Origin: Bin87 sp965204395
GTDB lineage: Bacteria > Chloroflexota > Dehalococcoidia > Lucifugimonadales > UBA3495
Direction: 5' to 3'
Assembly (NCBI GenBank): GCA_965204395.1
Contig: OZ241987.1
Span: 1,054,001-1,118,000, forward strand
DNA: 64,000 bases
Shown: positions 1-9,368 of the stretch, in pieces
Layout of the letters: each line of letters starts with the position of its first letter
Numbering within the stretch: the first letter of the stretch is position 1
Notes under the pieces: generated by a model
The model's input: the letters and a program-made list of their open reading frames with translations, nothing else
Told to the model about the DNA's origin: nothing
Database searches by the model: none
Made by a program: the position numbers and the translations under genes

Positions 1-2
1 AC

Positions 3-2456
3 GACGACGTTACCGAATACGTTCGGGAAGAATTCAACCGCGCCGAAGCCTTGAATAACAACAAGCGTGCTGGCAACATTGGATTCGCGCTGACGGTATT
101 ACAGAGGCGCTTGGCTTCGTCGCCCGAGGCAATACACGAATCCCTCCGGCGTCGAGGTGAAAGGCTAGGAAATAAGCTGAGCGAAATCCAAGAGCTGCAA
201 AGTGCTAGAGAGGTGCAACGCAACCTCAACAGGGCGTCTTCCATCTTGGATGAAGACGACATCGAAGACTTGGAAGATGCCCCCGGCGACGAGGTCGAAG
301 ACACCGAAGGGGACCTTTTGGACCGCGCCACCGCAGCAAGCACCATCAACGAACTGAAGGCAGAAATCTCCACACTGAAGCGACTGGAGACCCTAGCTTT
401 GGAGGTTCGGCGGAGTGGCGGCGACAAAAAGTGGCAAGAACTGGCTGACCTGTTTACCAGTACGTTCTCCTGCGGCCAGAAATTGGTGATATTTACCGAA
501 TACCGGGACACGCTCCGGTACTTGGAAAGCCGCATCGTGCAGTTGTTGGGCAAGCCGGAAGCAGTAGTTTGCATCCATGGCAGCATGAGCAGGGAGGACC
601 GCGCCAGAGCCCAAGAATCGTTCAGGCGTGACCCGACGGTTCAAGTGTTAGTCGCGACCGACGCGGCAGGGGAAGGCATTAACCTGCAAGGGGCGCACCT
701 AATGGTCAACTATGACTTGCCGTGGAACCCCAACCGGATTGAACAGCGATTCGGAAGAATTCACCGCATAGGTCAGACCGAAGTCTGTCGATTGTGGAAT
801 CTGGTGGCAGAAGAAACTCGCGAGGGCGACGTTTACCAACTCCTGCTCCGCAAACTTGAGGAGGCAAGGAACGCGCTTGGCGGCAAGGTGTTCGACGTGC
901 TAGGCAGGCTTTATTTCCAAGGCAAACCCCTGCGGGAGTTGCTGATAGAGGCGATCAGGTATGGCGAGCAACCGTCAGTTCGGGGCCGGCTTAGCGAAGT
1001 GGTTGACAGCGCGTTTGACCATGATTATTTGCAGAGCCTTTGGGAAGAAAAAGCTCTAGCCCGTGACACTATGGACTCCACTCGGCTCCACCGTGTTCGG
1101 GAAGACATGGAACGGGCTGAGGCCCGCCGGTTGCAGCCTCATTACATAGAGTCATTCTTCCTGGAAGCATTCCAGTTGTTGGGCGGCTCAATCAGCGAGC
1201 GCGAACCACGCCGTTACGCTGTGTCCCGTGTCCCTGCGGTCATACGCAATCAGAATAGTATCGTCCCACACCGGTATGACCGCATAGTTTTCGAAAAAGC
1301 GCTGAAAGCCCCGCAGGATCAACCGCCGGCCGCATTCGTGTGCCCGGGGCATCCTTTGCTGGACTCGACGGCCGCTGTCATTTTGGAGCAGAACCGAGAT
1401 TTGCTAAGACGGGGCTCAGTACTCGTGGATGAGAACGACCACAGCACGAGCACCAGACTGCTCTTCTATCTGGACCACAGCATACGGAATGCCACTGTGA
1501 CCAGTTCAGGTGACCTACGCGTCATTTCGAGACGAATGCTGTTTGTGGAAATGGATGCCAACGGTAACTCACGGAATCCACAATACGCTCCTTACTTGGA
1601 CTATCGACCTTTGGCGGAGGGTGAACCGTCGGTCGACGCGATCTTGAGTCGGCCCGAATGTGCCTGGTTGACGGGCGATTTGGAAGAGAAAGCCAGGTCC
1701 TATGCAATCAATCACGTAATCCAAGGACACCAGAATGAAGTCCGTGAGCAGAAACTAGCGCACATTGCAAAGACCGAAGTTGCCGTCAAGGAACGTCTAA
1801 CGAAGGAAATCAATCACTGGGTCCACCGTGCCGAAGAATTGCTGGTTCAGGAGCAATCCGGCCAGATCAACGCCAGGCTGAACTCGGATGAAGCCCGCAA
1901 GCGCTCCAATGTATTACAGGAGCGTATGCAACGGCGCATCGAGGAGTTGGAACTTGAAAAGCAAATTTCCCCACTGTCTCCAGATATATTGGGTAGCGTC
2001 CTCATTGTGCCAACCGGTCTGCTGGGTGAGGTAGCGGGGGAGCCTGCGTCCGCTGGCACCCCAGCAGATGTAACCAACAGGCAAGCGGTGGCAGCCAAAG
2101 CCAGGGAAATTGTCATGGAAGTGGAGCGAGGCCTCGGTTTCGAGCCGGTTGACAGGGAATTTGACAAGCTCGGCTACGATATTGAAAGCCGTGTTCCTGG
2201 ACAAGGCAAGCTCCGGTTCATTGAAGTGAAAGGCCGCGCCGCCGGAGCAGATACGCTTACCGTAACCAGGAACGAAATTCTCTATTCCTTGAACAAACCT
2301 GAAGATTTCATTCTGGCGATGGTCGAATTCCTGCCTGACGGTAGTTGCCGTACTCGCTATCTGCGGAATCCCTTCCATAGCGGGCCAGACTTTGGCGTCA
2401 CTAGCGTCAATTATGACTTTGCCGAACTCTTGGCACGCTCCGAGGAGCCGAGTTGA
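3..2456 (+). CDS. SNF2-type helicase with C-terminal DUF3883 (NO VEIN) domain, 5' truncated by window edge
   Basis: The open frame runs to the left edge, so only the C-terminal part of the protein is present. A helicase C-terminal (RecA2) domain is clear: FTEYRDTLRYLE, then CIHGSMSREDR, ATDAAGEGINLQ and the motif VI arginine finger QRFGRIHRIGQ. A long charged coiled region follows. The last 130 residues match the DUF3883/NO VEIN fold (LGFEPVDRE, IESRVPGQGKLRFIEVKG, NEILYSLNKPEDFILA), a domain often attached to restriction- and defence-type helicases. The stop codon overlaps the start of the next gene (TGATG), so the two are translationally coupled. Likely role: ATP-driven translocation on nucleic acid in a defence or DNA-modification system. 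The helicase assignment is strong; the defence role is inferred from architecture and partner. Confidence 0.88.
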   Translation, partial: DDVTEYVREEFNRAEALNNNKRAGNIGFALTVLQRRLASSPEAIHESLRRRGERLGNKLSEIQELQSAREVQRNLNRASSILDEDDIEDLEDAPGDEVEDTEGDLLDRATAASTINELKAEISTLKRLETLALEVRRSGGDKKWQELADLFTSTFSCGQKLVIFTEYRDTLRYLESRIVQLLGKPEAVVCIHGSMSREDRARAQESFRRDPTVQVLVATDAAGEGINLQGAHLMVNYDLPWNPNRIEQRFGRIHRIGQTEVCRLWNLVAEETREGDVYQLLLRKLEEARNALGGKVFDVLGRLYFQGKPLRELLIEAIRYGEQPSVRGRLSEVVDSAFDHDYLQSLWEEKALARDTMDSTRLHRVREDMERAEARRLQPHYIESFFLEAFQLLGGSISEREPRRYAVSRVPAVIRNQNSIVPHRYDRIVFEKALKAPQDQPPAAFVCPGHPLLDSTAAVILEQNRDLLRRGSVLVDENDHSTSTRLLFYLDHSIRNATVTSSGDLRVISRRMLFVEMDANGNSRNPQYAPYLDYRPLAEGEPSVDAILSRPECAWLTGDLEEKARSYAINHVIQGHQNEVREQKLAHIAKTEVAVKERLTKEINHWVHRAEELLVQEQSGQINARLNSDEARKRSNVLQERMQRRIEELELEKQISPLSPDILGSVLIVPTGLLGEVAGEPASAGTPADVTNRQAVAAKAREIVMEVERGLGFEPVDREFDKLGYDIESRVPGQGKLRFIEVKGRAAGADTLTVTRNEILYSLNKPEDFILAMVEFLPDGSCRTRYLRNPFHSGPDFGVTSVNYDFAELLARSEEPS

Positions 2457-5400
2457 TGGATCAACCCGAATATTTCAAACGCGTGCGAAGAAAAGCCACG
2501 GAGCGTTGGGACCAGCTTGAAAGCGACCCAGAGTTGGCGGGCCCGTGGCATCAACTTTTCAAGCAGGTCCAAAGTCCGCGCCATGTGCTGTCGGAACTGT
2601 TGCAGAATGCAGACGACGCCGGCGCTACGAAAGCATCCGTCGAGGTATTCGACGGGGAATTTGTCTTTTCCCATAACGGAGAGGACTTCGACGAGCAGCA
2701 GTTTGCATCGCTCTGCCGCTTTGGGTTTTCTAATAAGCGGACGCTGCACACCATAGGCTTCCGAGGAGTGGGCTTCAAGAGCACATTCAGCTTGGGCGAC
2801 GAAGTGCGCCTGATCACGCCAACGTTATCCGTTGCGTTTCACCAACAGAGATTTACTGAACCAAAGTGGATCGAATCCAACGGAACGACTGGGGGCCAAA
2901 CCGAGGTACGGGTGGCCATACGGAACGAACCTATCCAGCAAGAGTTGGAACAGAGCCTTCAAGTTTGGCGTGACAGCCCCGCATCTCTCTTATTTTTCCA
3001 TAACATCCGTTGCCTCGAGATCCAAGAGACGGAAATCCGCTGGGAAGCGCAAGGGGCGGGGCCTGTTGAGCGTTCGGAGTGGATGTCATTGTCAGCCGCA
3101 CCCGAGGACCAATTCCTGATGATCCGATCATCTGAGGAGGAATTTCCCCAAGACGCCCTGCATGAAATTAAGGAAGAACGTATGGCATGGGACGATGAGA
3201 GCCCATCGCCACCGTGCCGCGTAGAGATCGTCTTGGGCATGGAGGGACGGCTTTTTGTTGTCCTTCCCACTGGCGTAAAGACCGATTTACCATTCGCGTG
3301 CAATGCACCATTCATTCAAGATCCGGCGCGAATGAAGATAAAAGACCCCGTCCTGTCTCCAGTCAACGGTTGGCTGTTGCAACGGGCGGGAAAATTGGCG
3401 GCCGACGCCATGCTTGCTTGGGTAAGTTGCAAATCTCCTCCGATAGAGGAACGATGCCGAGGATACGAACTCCTACCTGACCTGGACCGCGTCGACCACT
3501 CTATTGAAGGCAACTGCGCGACCATCGTCGAGAAGAGTTTTGAGGCAACCATCGAGGGGGCCGAGTTTCTGATAACCGAAACCGGAGCCTTAGAGTTCCC
3601 CGGCAGTTGCCTAGCAGTCCCCAGACCATTGTTGGACGTTTGGACGCCATCCGAGGTGTCTGCCGGCTTCGGTGAGGGCAAAGTGACGATACTATCCCGG
3701 GAAGTCAGCGACAGGGACCGGGAAAAACTCAGCAACTGGGGTCATATCAGAGAACTGAACAAGGCACAGGTCCTCGCTACACTGAAGACGAGACACCTGC
3801 CACGCCCTCGACGATGGCAACAGTTGTTGCACCTATGGAATTACGTGGCACCTGAGGTGAATTCCGCACCGCGCAATCAGCGCAACGTGCGCATCGTGCC
3901 TGTCCAAGGCAAGGATGTCCTCTACGCCTCAGATGAGGTCGTCAGGCTAGGCGAAAGACGTACGCTAAAGCCTGATGACTGGGATTTCCTGACACCATAT
4001 CTCTTGGTCCTAGACCCTAGCTGGATCCGTTCGCTAGCTCAGCAGCGAAGGGCGGCAGCAACAAACGACGACAAAGTTCAGCAAAGCCAATTGGACGTGG
4101 CGGCGGGCATATTGCGAGCCATTGGCCTGTCTGACCCAACTGACATGGATCGTACTATCAGCAGAGTCGCCGAGGCCTTCTTTGGACAACAATCCAGTCC
4201 CGACCTTTACGATTGCGTCCGACTAACTCATATCGCCGCCCGGCTTAATGTTGCAGTGAACGACCGTTTCGCGTTCGTGACTGAAGATCGCAGAATTCGG
4301 GAAGTGGGACAGATCGCCATTCTCGCCGACATCCATGGCGACTTGGATCTGCTCATAGACGCTAGCCGGTACGAAAGCGAAGTATTGCACCATGCCTACG
4401 GCAATACATCCGAGACCTGTACCGACGCAGAATGGCGAGATTGGGTTCAATCGCCCCGCAGCCATTTACACACTTTAGATCCTCTGATCCAAACCACAAC
4501 GCCAATCACGGGCAGGGACCGGTTGAGGCAAACGTTGCGACAGCGCGAGTTCGTCGGTGAGCCGTACTTCCATTACAAGCGTGACAATTTTCGGTGGTAC
4601 GATTGGGACTTCAACCCAGCAAGTTGGAACCACTGGAATTCTTTGGCTGCAAATGATGAGGTGTTTTGGGGCAAACTGATGACGCGTATTCTGGAGCAAC
4701 CGCTGTCATATTGGTCTGAGGCTACGTATGCGCGAGCGGTCCAAGTAGGCACCACGAAAAACACTCATACCGTAACGCAAGCGCGCCTAGTCCCGCGTTG
4801 GATAATCCGGCTTCGGGAACTGCCTTGCCTTCCAGACACGATGGGGCAACCGCGGCATCCAGCGGAACTGCTCCGGCGCAATCCTGATACGGAGCACTTG
4901 CTAGGTTTTGATCCTTTCGTTAGGGCAGAACTGGACACCGAGGCGACGCGGCCGTTATTGGCCCTACTGGGTGTCCGGGATAAACCGACAGGGCCGGAGC
5001 GTTTGCTAGAGCGGCTTCGAGCGTTGTCCAACACCAGAACGCCACTCGTCCCCGAAGTGCTGCGGTGGTGTCACTCATTGGATCAACTATTCGACCGATG
5101 CACCACGAAAGAATCCTTTGAAATAAGGAGAGCATTCGCAAACAACAGGTTGATTCTCACCGACCAGAATGAATGGGCGCGCGTGGATGAGGTGTTCCTG
5201 AATTCCGATGAAGACGAGGTGTCGGGAGCGGCGCTTCTCCATCCAGAGATCGGTAAACTCGCTATTTGGCGTAAGATTGGAGTGTTGGAACATCCGACAG
5301 TTGACATGGAAATCCTATGGCTGAAGGGCCTTCCTTCCAACGGGAAACTAACTTCTTCCCAAGCCAGGCGCATCCGCCGATTGCTGTCGGCTTATCCTAG

Positions 5401-6634
5401 CCGTGTTTGGGATGAAACTGGCCACTGGTTGAACCTAGAAGGAGATTGGGCACCTGTTGGTAACCTAGCTTACTGCCTCACGATGCAGTCTCTCGTATCG
5501 TGGAGCCATCTGTTTCCAGCCATAAAGGCCAAGACAGCAGATTTTCAGCGATTGTCTGCGGAAATCTGCCAAGGTCACCCGTTTTCATCCTTACCAAGGC
5601 TAGGCGATGTTATTGAGGAACATTTCCAAGGGCAGTCCGGGTTGCCAAACCCACAGGAAAAGCAGTGGATAGTTACCCTTGGTGGCGGGCTACGGCGGGT
5701 CGTTCTGGACGACGCGGAGCAGATGGAGCAGGTTAGAGAGTTGGCTCGCAGACTGGAACTTACGCTGTGGCAGGTAGCTGGAGGCATGGAGTCCCTGCCA
5801 TACATAGATGGCAAGCCGGCTGGAACCTCAAGGCGAATAGATGCCCATTGGCAAGCCAACGTTCTTTACGTGGAGAACGGCTCGCCCGCCAGGATGGCGA
5901 AAGCCGTTACACAGGAAATTGGGAGAGTATTCGACAGTCCAGAAATCGCTGAGGCCGTCAAACTTTGCTACGAACGCCCAGCAGAATTCATTGATGAGTA
6001 TATGGAGGACTGCTTCAATTTGGCGACTGTAGAAGAAGCCCAGATTGAATCGCCTCAGCAGCGTGACGAGGTTGCAGAAAATGGGGATGCAACCAACCAA
6101 ACCTCGCCCGATCCTGTTGATGACCAGTTCGGTAAAGAGAGCGAGGATTTGAACGATCAAATGCAAGCCAGTCGCGGCAATGATGAGCCCAGTCACGCCA
6201 AGCCGGGTGGCGGAATGTCACCCACCAGGATCGCCCAGCCAAAACCACCCCAGCAAAGTTTGATCGAGCGATTCGCCAAAACCCTAGACTTCTCAGCGAA
6301 CGGCGACGGCAAATTCCATCATGCCGACGGACGCTGGATGGAAAGAGGATATGGAAATGTGTTCCCCTGGGAACTCCGGTCTTCAGACGGTGCTCTGATA
6401 CAGTACTACTGGCCCAGAGAGCATTGCATACAGCAGGAACCACTACAGATCGGGGCGGACATCTGGGGTCTCTGTGAACGTTTTCCAGACCTGTACTCTT
6501 TGATACTGACTGATCCTAATCGAGCCCCTATAGCGGTCTCCGGCAGTCGGCTAGTTGAAATGCGAGACCGAAAAGAATTGGTTTTGCACCCCGCGACCTA
6601 CAGGTTGGTATACGAAAGCAAGGACGTTCAGTAG
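2456..6634 (+). CDS. Sacsin/Hsp90-type GHKL ATPase protein, partner of the DUF3883 helicase
   Basis: A 1392-residue protein. A sacsin-type GHKL ATP-binding domain is at the N-terminus: N-box ELLQNADDAGA (about residues 47-57), G1-like HNGEDF (73-78) and G2 IGFRGVGFKS (100-109). The remaining 1200 residues are mostly unrecognised, with an acidic/polar linker near 1180-1270 and a compact C-terminal domain. I chose ATG at 2456 rather than the adjacent TTG at 2453; the ATG overlaps the upstream stop and is preceded by GAGGAG at good spacing. Large sacsin-ATPase proteins paired with DUF3883 helicases occur in bacterial accessory islands. An ATP-dependent clamp or sensor role is plausible but not shown. 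The gene looks intact. Confidence 0.85.
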   Translation: MDQPEYFKRVRRKATERWDQLESDPELAGPWHQLFKQVQSPRHVLSELLQNADDAGATKASVEVFDGEFVFSHNGEDFDEQQFASLCRFGFSNKRTLHTIGFRGVGFKSTFSLGDEVRLITPTLSVAFHQQRFTEPKWIESNGTTGGQTEVRVAIRNEPIQQELEQSLQVWRDSPASLLFFHNIRCLEIQETEIRWEAQGAGPVERSEWMSLSAAPEDQFLMIRSSEEEFPQDALHEIKEERMAWDDESPSPPCRVEIVLGMEGRLFVVLPTGVKTDLPFACNAPFIQDPARMKIKDPVLSPVNGWLLQRAGKLAADAMLAWVSCKSPPIEERCRGYELLPDLDRVDHSIEGNCATIVEKSFEATIEGAEFLITETGALEFPGSCLAVPRPLLDVWTPSEVSAGFGEGKVTILSREVSDRDREKLSNWGHIRELNKAQVLATLKTRHLPRPRRWQQLLHLWNYVAPEVNSAPRNQRNVRIVPVQGKDVLYASDEVVRLGERRTLKPDDWDFLTPYLLVLDPSWIRSLAQQRRAAATNDDKVQQSQLDVAAGILRAIGLSDPTDMDRTISRVAEAFFGQQSSPDLYDCVRLTHIAARLNVAVNDRFAFVTEDRRIREVGQIAILADIHGDLDLLIDASRYESEVLHHAYGNTSETCTDAEWRDWVQSPRSHLHTLDPLIQTTTPITGRDRLRQTLRQREFVGEPYFHYKRDNFRWYDWDFNPASWNHWNSLAANDEVFWGKLMTRILEQPLSYWSEATYARAVQVGTTKNTHTVTQARLVPRWIIRLRELPCLPDTMGQPRHPAELLRRNPDTEHLLGFDPFVRAELDTEATRPLLALLGVRDKPTGPERLLERLRALSNTRTPLVPEVLRWCHSLDQLFDRCTTKESFEIRRAFANNRLILTDQNEWARVDEVFLNSDEDEVSGAALLHPEIGKLAIWRKIGVLEHPTVDMEILWLKGLPSNGKLTSSQARRIRRLLSAYPSRVWDETGHWLNLEGDWAPVGNLAYCLTMQSLVSWSHLFPAIKAKTADFQRLSAEICQGHPFSSLPRLGDVIEEHFQGQSGLPNPQEKQWIVTLGGGLRRVVLDDAEQMEQVRELARRLELTLWQVAGGMESLPYIDGKPAGTSRRIDAHWQANVLYVENGSPARMAKAVTQEIGRVFDSPEIAEAVKLCYERPAEFIDEYMEDCFNLATVEEAQIESPQQRDEVAENGDATNQTSPDPVDDQFGKESEDLNDQMQASRGNDEPSHAKPGGGMSPTRIAQPKPPQQSLIERFAKTLDFSANGDGKFHHADGRWMERGYGNVFPWELRSSDGALIQYYWPREHCIQQEPLQIGADIWGLCERFPDLYSLILTDPNRAPIAVSGSRLVEMRDRKELVLHPATYRLVYESKDVQ

Positions 6635-6770
6635 TCCACGTGAAGGACGGAAGGTTTTGGTAGCTTTGATCTGAATTTACTTCCTGAGCAGCGGAATTTT
6701 CTCAACATACCGTTTTCACCTCCCTTGTATCTTGGCATGGTGGCAGATAGTTTTCTGTCTGATAAACCGC

Positions 6771-6808
6771 GCAGGGTGCGGTAGACCAAGCAGGGTGCGG
6801 TAGACCAA
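6771..6808. repeat. Two perfect tandem copies of a 19-bp unit
   Basis: The unit GCAGGGTGCGGTAGACCAA occurs twice back to back, between the sacsin-type gene and the IS110 remnant. It lies about 135 bp before the transposase start and may belong to the end of the IS110 element. The rest of 6635-6943 shows no supported gene. Confidence 0.8.
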
Positions 6809-6943
6809 TCCGCCATAGGTCGTAGCAGACCGTTGTCGAGCTTGGTTCGCCGCACCCTTCTCCGGACAGAGCCCGAACGGTTGCCCGGGTTACCCAAGCC
6901 CGCATCTTGCAAGGACGGGCCGACGGTTCAATAGGAGGCTCTG

Positions 6944-7346
6944 ATGGAACAAGGGGGCATCTATGTAGGGATCAATATGGCCAAAGTCCGAGCGGACGTA
7001 GCCATCCGCCCTGGGGAGACCGGCGCGAAGCTTCCAACGACGAGGTCGGCATAGCGGCGCTGGAGGTCCAGACGCAGGAAACTCAATCCCGCAGCCCTGG
7101 TGCTGGAAGCCTCGGGAGACTGAACTGCCCTTGGTGGCGACCCTGGAGTCCGCTTCTCTACCGGCGGTGGCAGTCAACCCTCGCCAAGTTAGGGTCTTTG
7201 CCAAGGCCACGGGCCAGCTGGTCAAGACTGACACTATGGACGCGGCGGTCCTAGATCACTCCGCGGAGGCCGTCCGTCCTCCCTTGCGCCCTTTGCGGGA
7301 CGCCGAGACGCAGGACCTTGACTCGCCGGTGACCCGCATACAGTAG
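6944..7346 (+). pseudogene. IS110-family transposase remnant (N-terminal half, frameshifted)
   Basis: ATG at 6944 follows an AGGAGG ribosome site and encodes YVGINMAKVRADVAIRPGE, which matches the start of IS110-family DEDD transposases (usual form VGIDVAKxxLDVA). The frame is lost within about 30 codons. It resumes in another frame from about 7131 as LPAVAVNPRQVRVFAKATGQ, then KTDTMDAAVLDHSAEAVRPP, the conserved second block of the same family, where KTDxxDA holds catalytic acidic residues. A stop follows at 7346 and the C-terminal half is absent. The element is therefore dead. Family assignment rests on these motifs. Confidence 0.85.
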
Positions 7347-7579
7347 GTAGCAGTGTCCCGCCTCCTGACCAAGTCAGCAATGGTATCTTTGAAGCCGTGA
7401 GAAACCAATTCAGAACGTGGTGTAGAGCCGCCAAGTTGACGAATCAGCTAAATTCAGAGTAAATCGTTCAGCCGCTCCTGGGGCGACCCGCCCAAGGCCA
7501 CAAAGCAGACCGCGATGCCGCTGGGGAATCCCTTGCTCCGGCCGGCTAGAAACCCACCTCACTAAAGGAGTAAAGAATT

Positions 7580-7780
7580 ATGGAATGGCCCCTGCAAGCT
7601 TACGCAGTCAAGCTCAAGCGGAAGGTCGACATCGCCGAGGACTCCATGGAGTTGGTCACGATGAAAAACGGCCGCCACGCCGTCAGGGGCGTAGCCGAAG
7701 AGGACCGGAGCATCAACGTGTTCCGCATCCTCGGCAACGCCGAAGTTGACGAAGTGCGGGCTAAGTTGGGCGGCAAGTAA
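7580..7780 (+). CDS. DUF5679-like small protein lacking the zinc-binding cysteines
   Basis: A 66-residue protein with a good AAAGGAG ribosome site 10 bp before ATG. The core AYAVKLKRKVDI, MKNGRHAVRGV and FRILG lines up with the DUF5679 zinc-ribbon pattern (AYCVKCK, LKNGRPAVxGxCPxCGTKMFRIG). Every cysteine of that pattern is replaced here: AYCVKC becomes AYAVKL, and the CPxC knuckle becomes AEEDR. The C-terminal extension VDEVRAKLGGK is unusual. DUF5679 is common in Chloroflexota and of unknown function. The protein probably cannot bind zinc in the normal way. It may be a divergent paralogue retained for another role; the ribosome site suggests it is expressed. Confidence 0.65.
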   Translation: MEWPLQAYAVKLKRKVDIAEDSMELVTMKNGRHAVRGVAEEDRSINVFRILGNAEVDEVRAKLGGK

Positions 7781-8328
7781 GGCAGCGCCAAGCCGTAGCG
7801 ACGGCTAACGGTGCAACCACCGTAGCGAGTGCCCGGTAAGCCGCTGCGTCAAACTGCCCAGTTAAACGTCCCAAGCAATTTGCTGGTTGCCCATTGCTCG
7901 GGATGGATATGCCTACATCACTGCGCCACCTGGCGCATCTTGAAGCCGCGTGCTTCGGCGATTTACCAGCCCTGCGCCGCTGCGGCGACCTGACGTTCCA
8001 CCGCCGCTCCGAGCGCGGTTTCGTTGCTGCGATGCACCGCCTTGATGGATACTTCGGGAGCATTGAGCCCCGTACCTGGTCGCCGAAACGCCGCCGGGCG
8101 ATTCCTCCGGCACGGGAATAGCGCATTGTCCTTGATCAATCGAACAAGGATACCGTGGACCAACCACTGGTCAGCAAATGCCTACCTGATTCGCCCATGC
8201 CAAATCCCCAGCGGCGGACTCATCTCAATCACCGCCAGGTGCTGCTCCCATGGCACAGGGTTACAATTAACTCCCTGATTTCACTGCCAGCACCTACCGA
8301 GATCTGGTGCCAGAGTGCATCAACGACC
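7781..8328. other. 548-bp stretch with no supported gene
   Basis: Short open frames exist on both strands but none has a convincing ribosome site, recognisable motif or coding-like composition. A GC-rich segment at 7789-7867 has weak inverted symmetry (see the rejected attC-like item). Confidence 0.5.
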
Positions 8329-8652
8329 ATGCATTTACCTTCATTCCTGACCATCTCGGCTCTTCTCATCCTAGTGATCGCCGCCGGATGTAGCGAATTA
8401 GCACCGCCGATGGCGACGCCCACTCCAGTACCTGTCTATCAGCTGATGAGTTGCCGCAAAATCGCGGACGAATTCACACTGAAAGATTACGACATCCGCC
8501 GCATCACGAACATCCAAATCATCACCGAGGAAAGAGATGAACTGCGGTGCCGTGGAAGGGCCGACATTGAACTGGCGCCGGACCAAGACGTTGTCATCTA
8601 TGCGCGACGCTTGGGCAGCGGACGTATCACCTACGGCATCGAAGCGGAGTAG
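8329..8652 (+). CDS. Small secreted lipoprotein, unknown function
   Basis: The ATG at 8329 gives a 107-residue protein starting MHLPSFLTISALLILVIAAG followed by Cys, a classic signal peptide and lipobox. The mature part begins with a short Ser/Pro/Thr-rich linker (ATPTPVP), then a compact soluble domain with two cysteines (MSCRKIADEF and ELRCRGRAD) that could form a disulphide. The open frame extends 174 bp further upstream, but that part lacks any signal-like feature, so the internal ATG is preferred. The mature domain resembles short outer-surface lipoproteins of uncultured Chloroflexota; I recognise no specific family. Confidence 0.65.
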   Translation: MHLPSFLTISALLILVIAAGCSELAPPMATPTPVPVYQLMSCRKIADEFTLKDYDIRRITNIQIITEERDELRCRGRADIELAPDQDVVIYARRLGSGRITYGIEAE

Positions 8653-8795
8653 CCAGCCGATGATATGAAGAGAGCACTCTGGTTGAAAGCCGATGTACTG
8701 GCGGAGACAGCCTGATCCACCGCACTGCTGCGGCTAGGGAAATCTCGGTCCAGACAGAGGATCCATCGATACGCATCTTCAATAAGGAAAACGTC

Positions 8796-8816
8796 GGCAA
8801 AATCGACGATTTTGCC
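8796..8816. repeat. 21-bp palindrome (10-bp arms, 1-nt centre)
   Basis: GGCAAAATCG and its exact reverse complement flank a single A. The outer bases GTCGG and CCGAC extend the symmetry with a 2-nt bulge. It could be an operator or a cruciform-type element; the following sequence is not T-rich. Confidence 0.7.
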
Positions 8817-8848
8817 CACCGACCCGCGTGGCGGGATCGCCTCGACCA

Positions 8849-8922
8849 AGCGCCGTAGTGACGGCACCGCCATGCCGGGTTACAATATCAGTGTCGGTGG
8901 TTCTAGTCCTTCCGCCGACAAC
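8849..8922 (+). repeat. Copy 1 of a diverged ~75-bp repeat
   Basis: It shares blocks GCGCCG-AGTGACG, GGTTCTAGT-CTTC and GCCGACAAC with the segment at 9038-9113, about three quarters identical by eye. No reading frame is conserved, so it looks like a non-coding repeat. Confidence 0.6.
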
Positions 8923-8928
8923 CTCTCT

Positions 8929-8961
8929 CGCCGCCAGAACGCTGTCCGCAACCTGGCGGCG
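8929..8961. repeat. Inverted repeat, 9-bp arms with 15-nt loop
   Basis: CGCCGCCAG pairs exactly with CTGGCGGCG. It lies between the two copies of the 75-bp repeat. No T-tract follows, so a terminator is not indicated. Confidence 0.55.
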
Positions 8962-9037
8962 AACTCATTGCGCAACAGGCAAGCCACAATGGTGAAACGT
9001 CCGAGCCGTGCTGAAGCCAACGCTTGCCGCCTGACCC

Positions 9038-9113
9038 GGCGCCGCAGTGACGACGCTACATCGCCGGGGACGCAATACCAGCGTTGGGGGTTCTAGTACT
9101 TCCAGCCGACAAC
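9038..9113 (+). repeat. Copy 2 of a diverged ~75-bp repeat
   Basis: Direct-orientation partner of 8849-8922, spaced 189 bp start to start. Confidence 0.6.
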
Positions 9114-9368
9114 TATTCGCTAGCCATCAAGCCTCTTGACCACTTGGAAGCATTTTCATCGCACCGCAATCCAACCAAGGCGGTACCACGCCCTTGGCGC
9201 ACGAGGTGCCGAAGGCTCCACTACCAGTAGAGCGGAACTACCTCACCGGTAGCCCTCGGCATCATCAGAAGATTAGGCACTGGCGAAAACAGAAGCGCCC
9301 ACGGGAAGCATATCCCGATCACTTGCATACCACCCAGCAATTTTAGGCAATAATCGCAGATAAGAATC

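Larger units (their letters stand above)
8653..9368. other. 716-bp non-coding stretch carrying palindromes and a duplicated segment
   Basis: No supported gene. It contains a near-perfect palindrome, a 9-bp stem inverted repeat and two diverged copies of a roughly 75-bp segment, listed separately. A minus-strand frame at 8631-8873 was considered and not accepted. Confidence 0.55.

Noticed and set aside
7804..7867. attC-like site (GTTAAAC at the end, GGCTAAC at the start, 64 bp) that might mark an integron cassette
   Set aside because: The core-site consensus has a mismatch, inner stems do not pair, no integrase is near and no second site occurs at a cassette spacing.
8631..8873. An 80-codon minus-strand frame containing LIEDAYRWILCLDRDF
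   Set aside because: It spans the 21-bp palindrome, has no ribosome site and overlaps the end of the lipoprotein gene; no family is recognisable.
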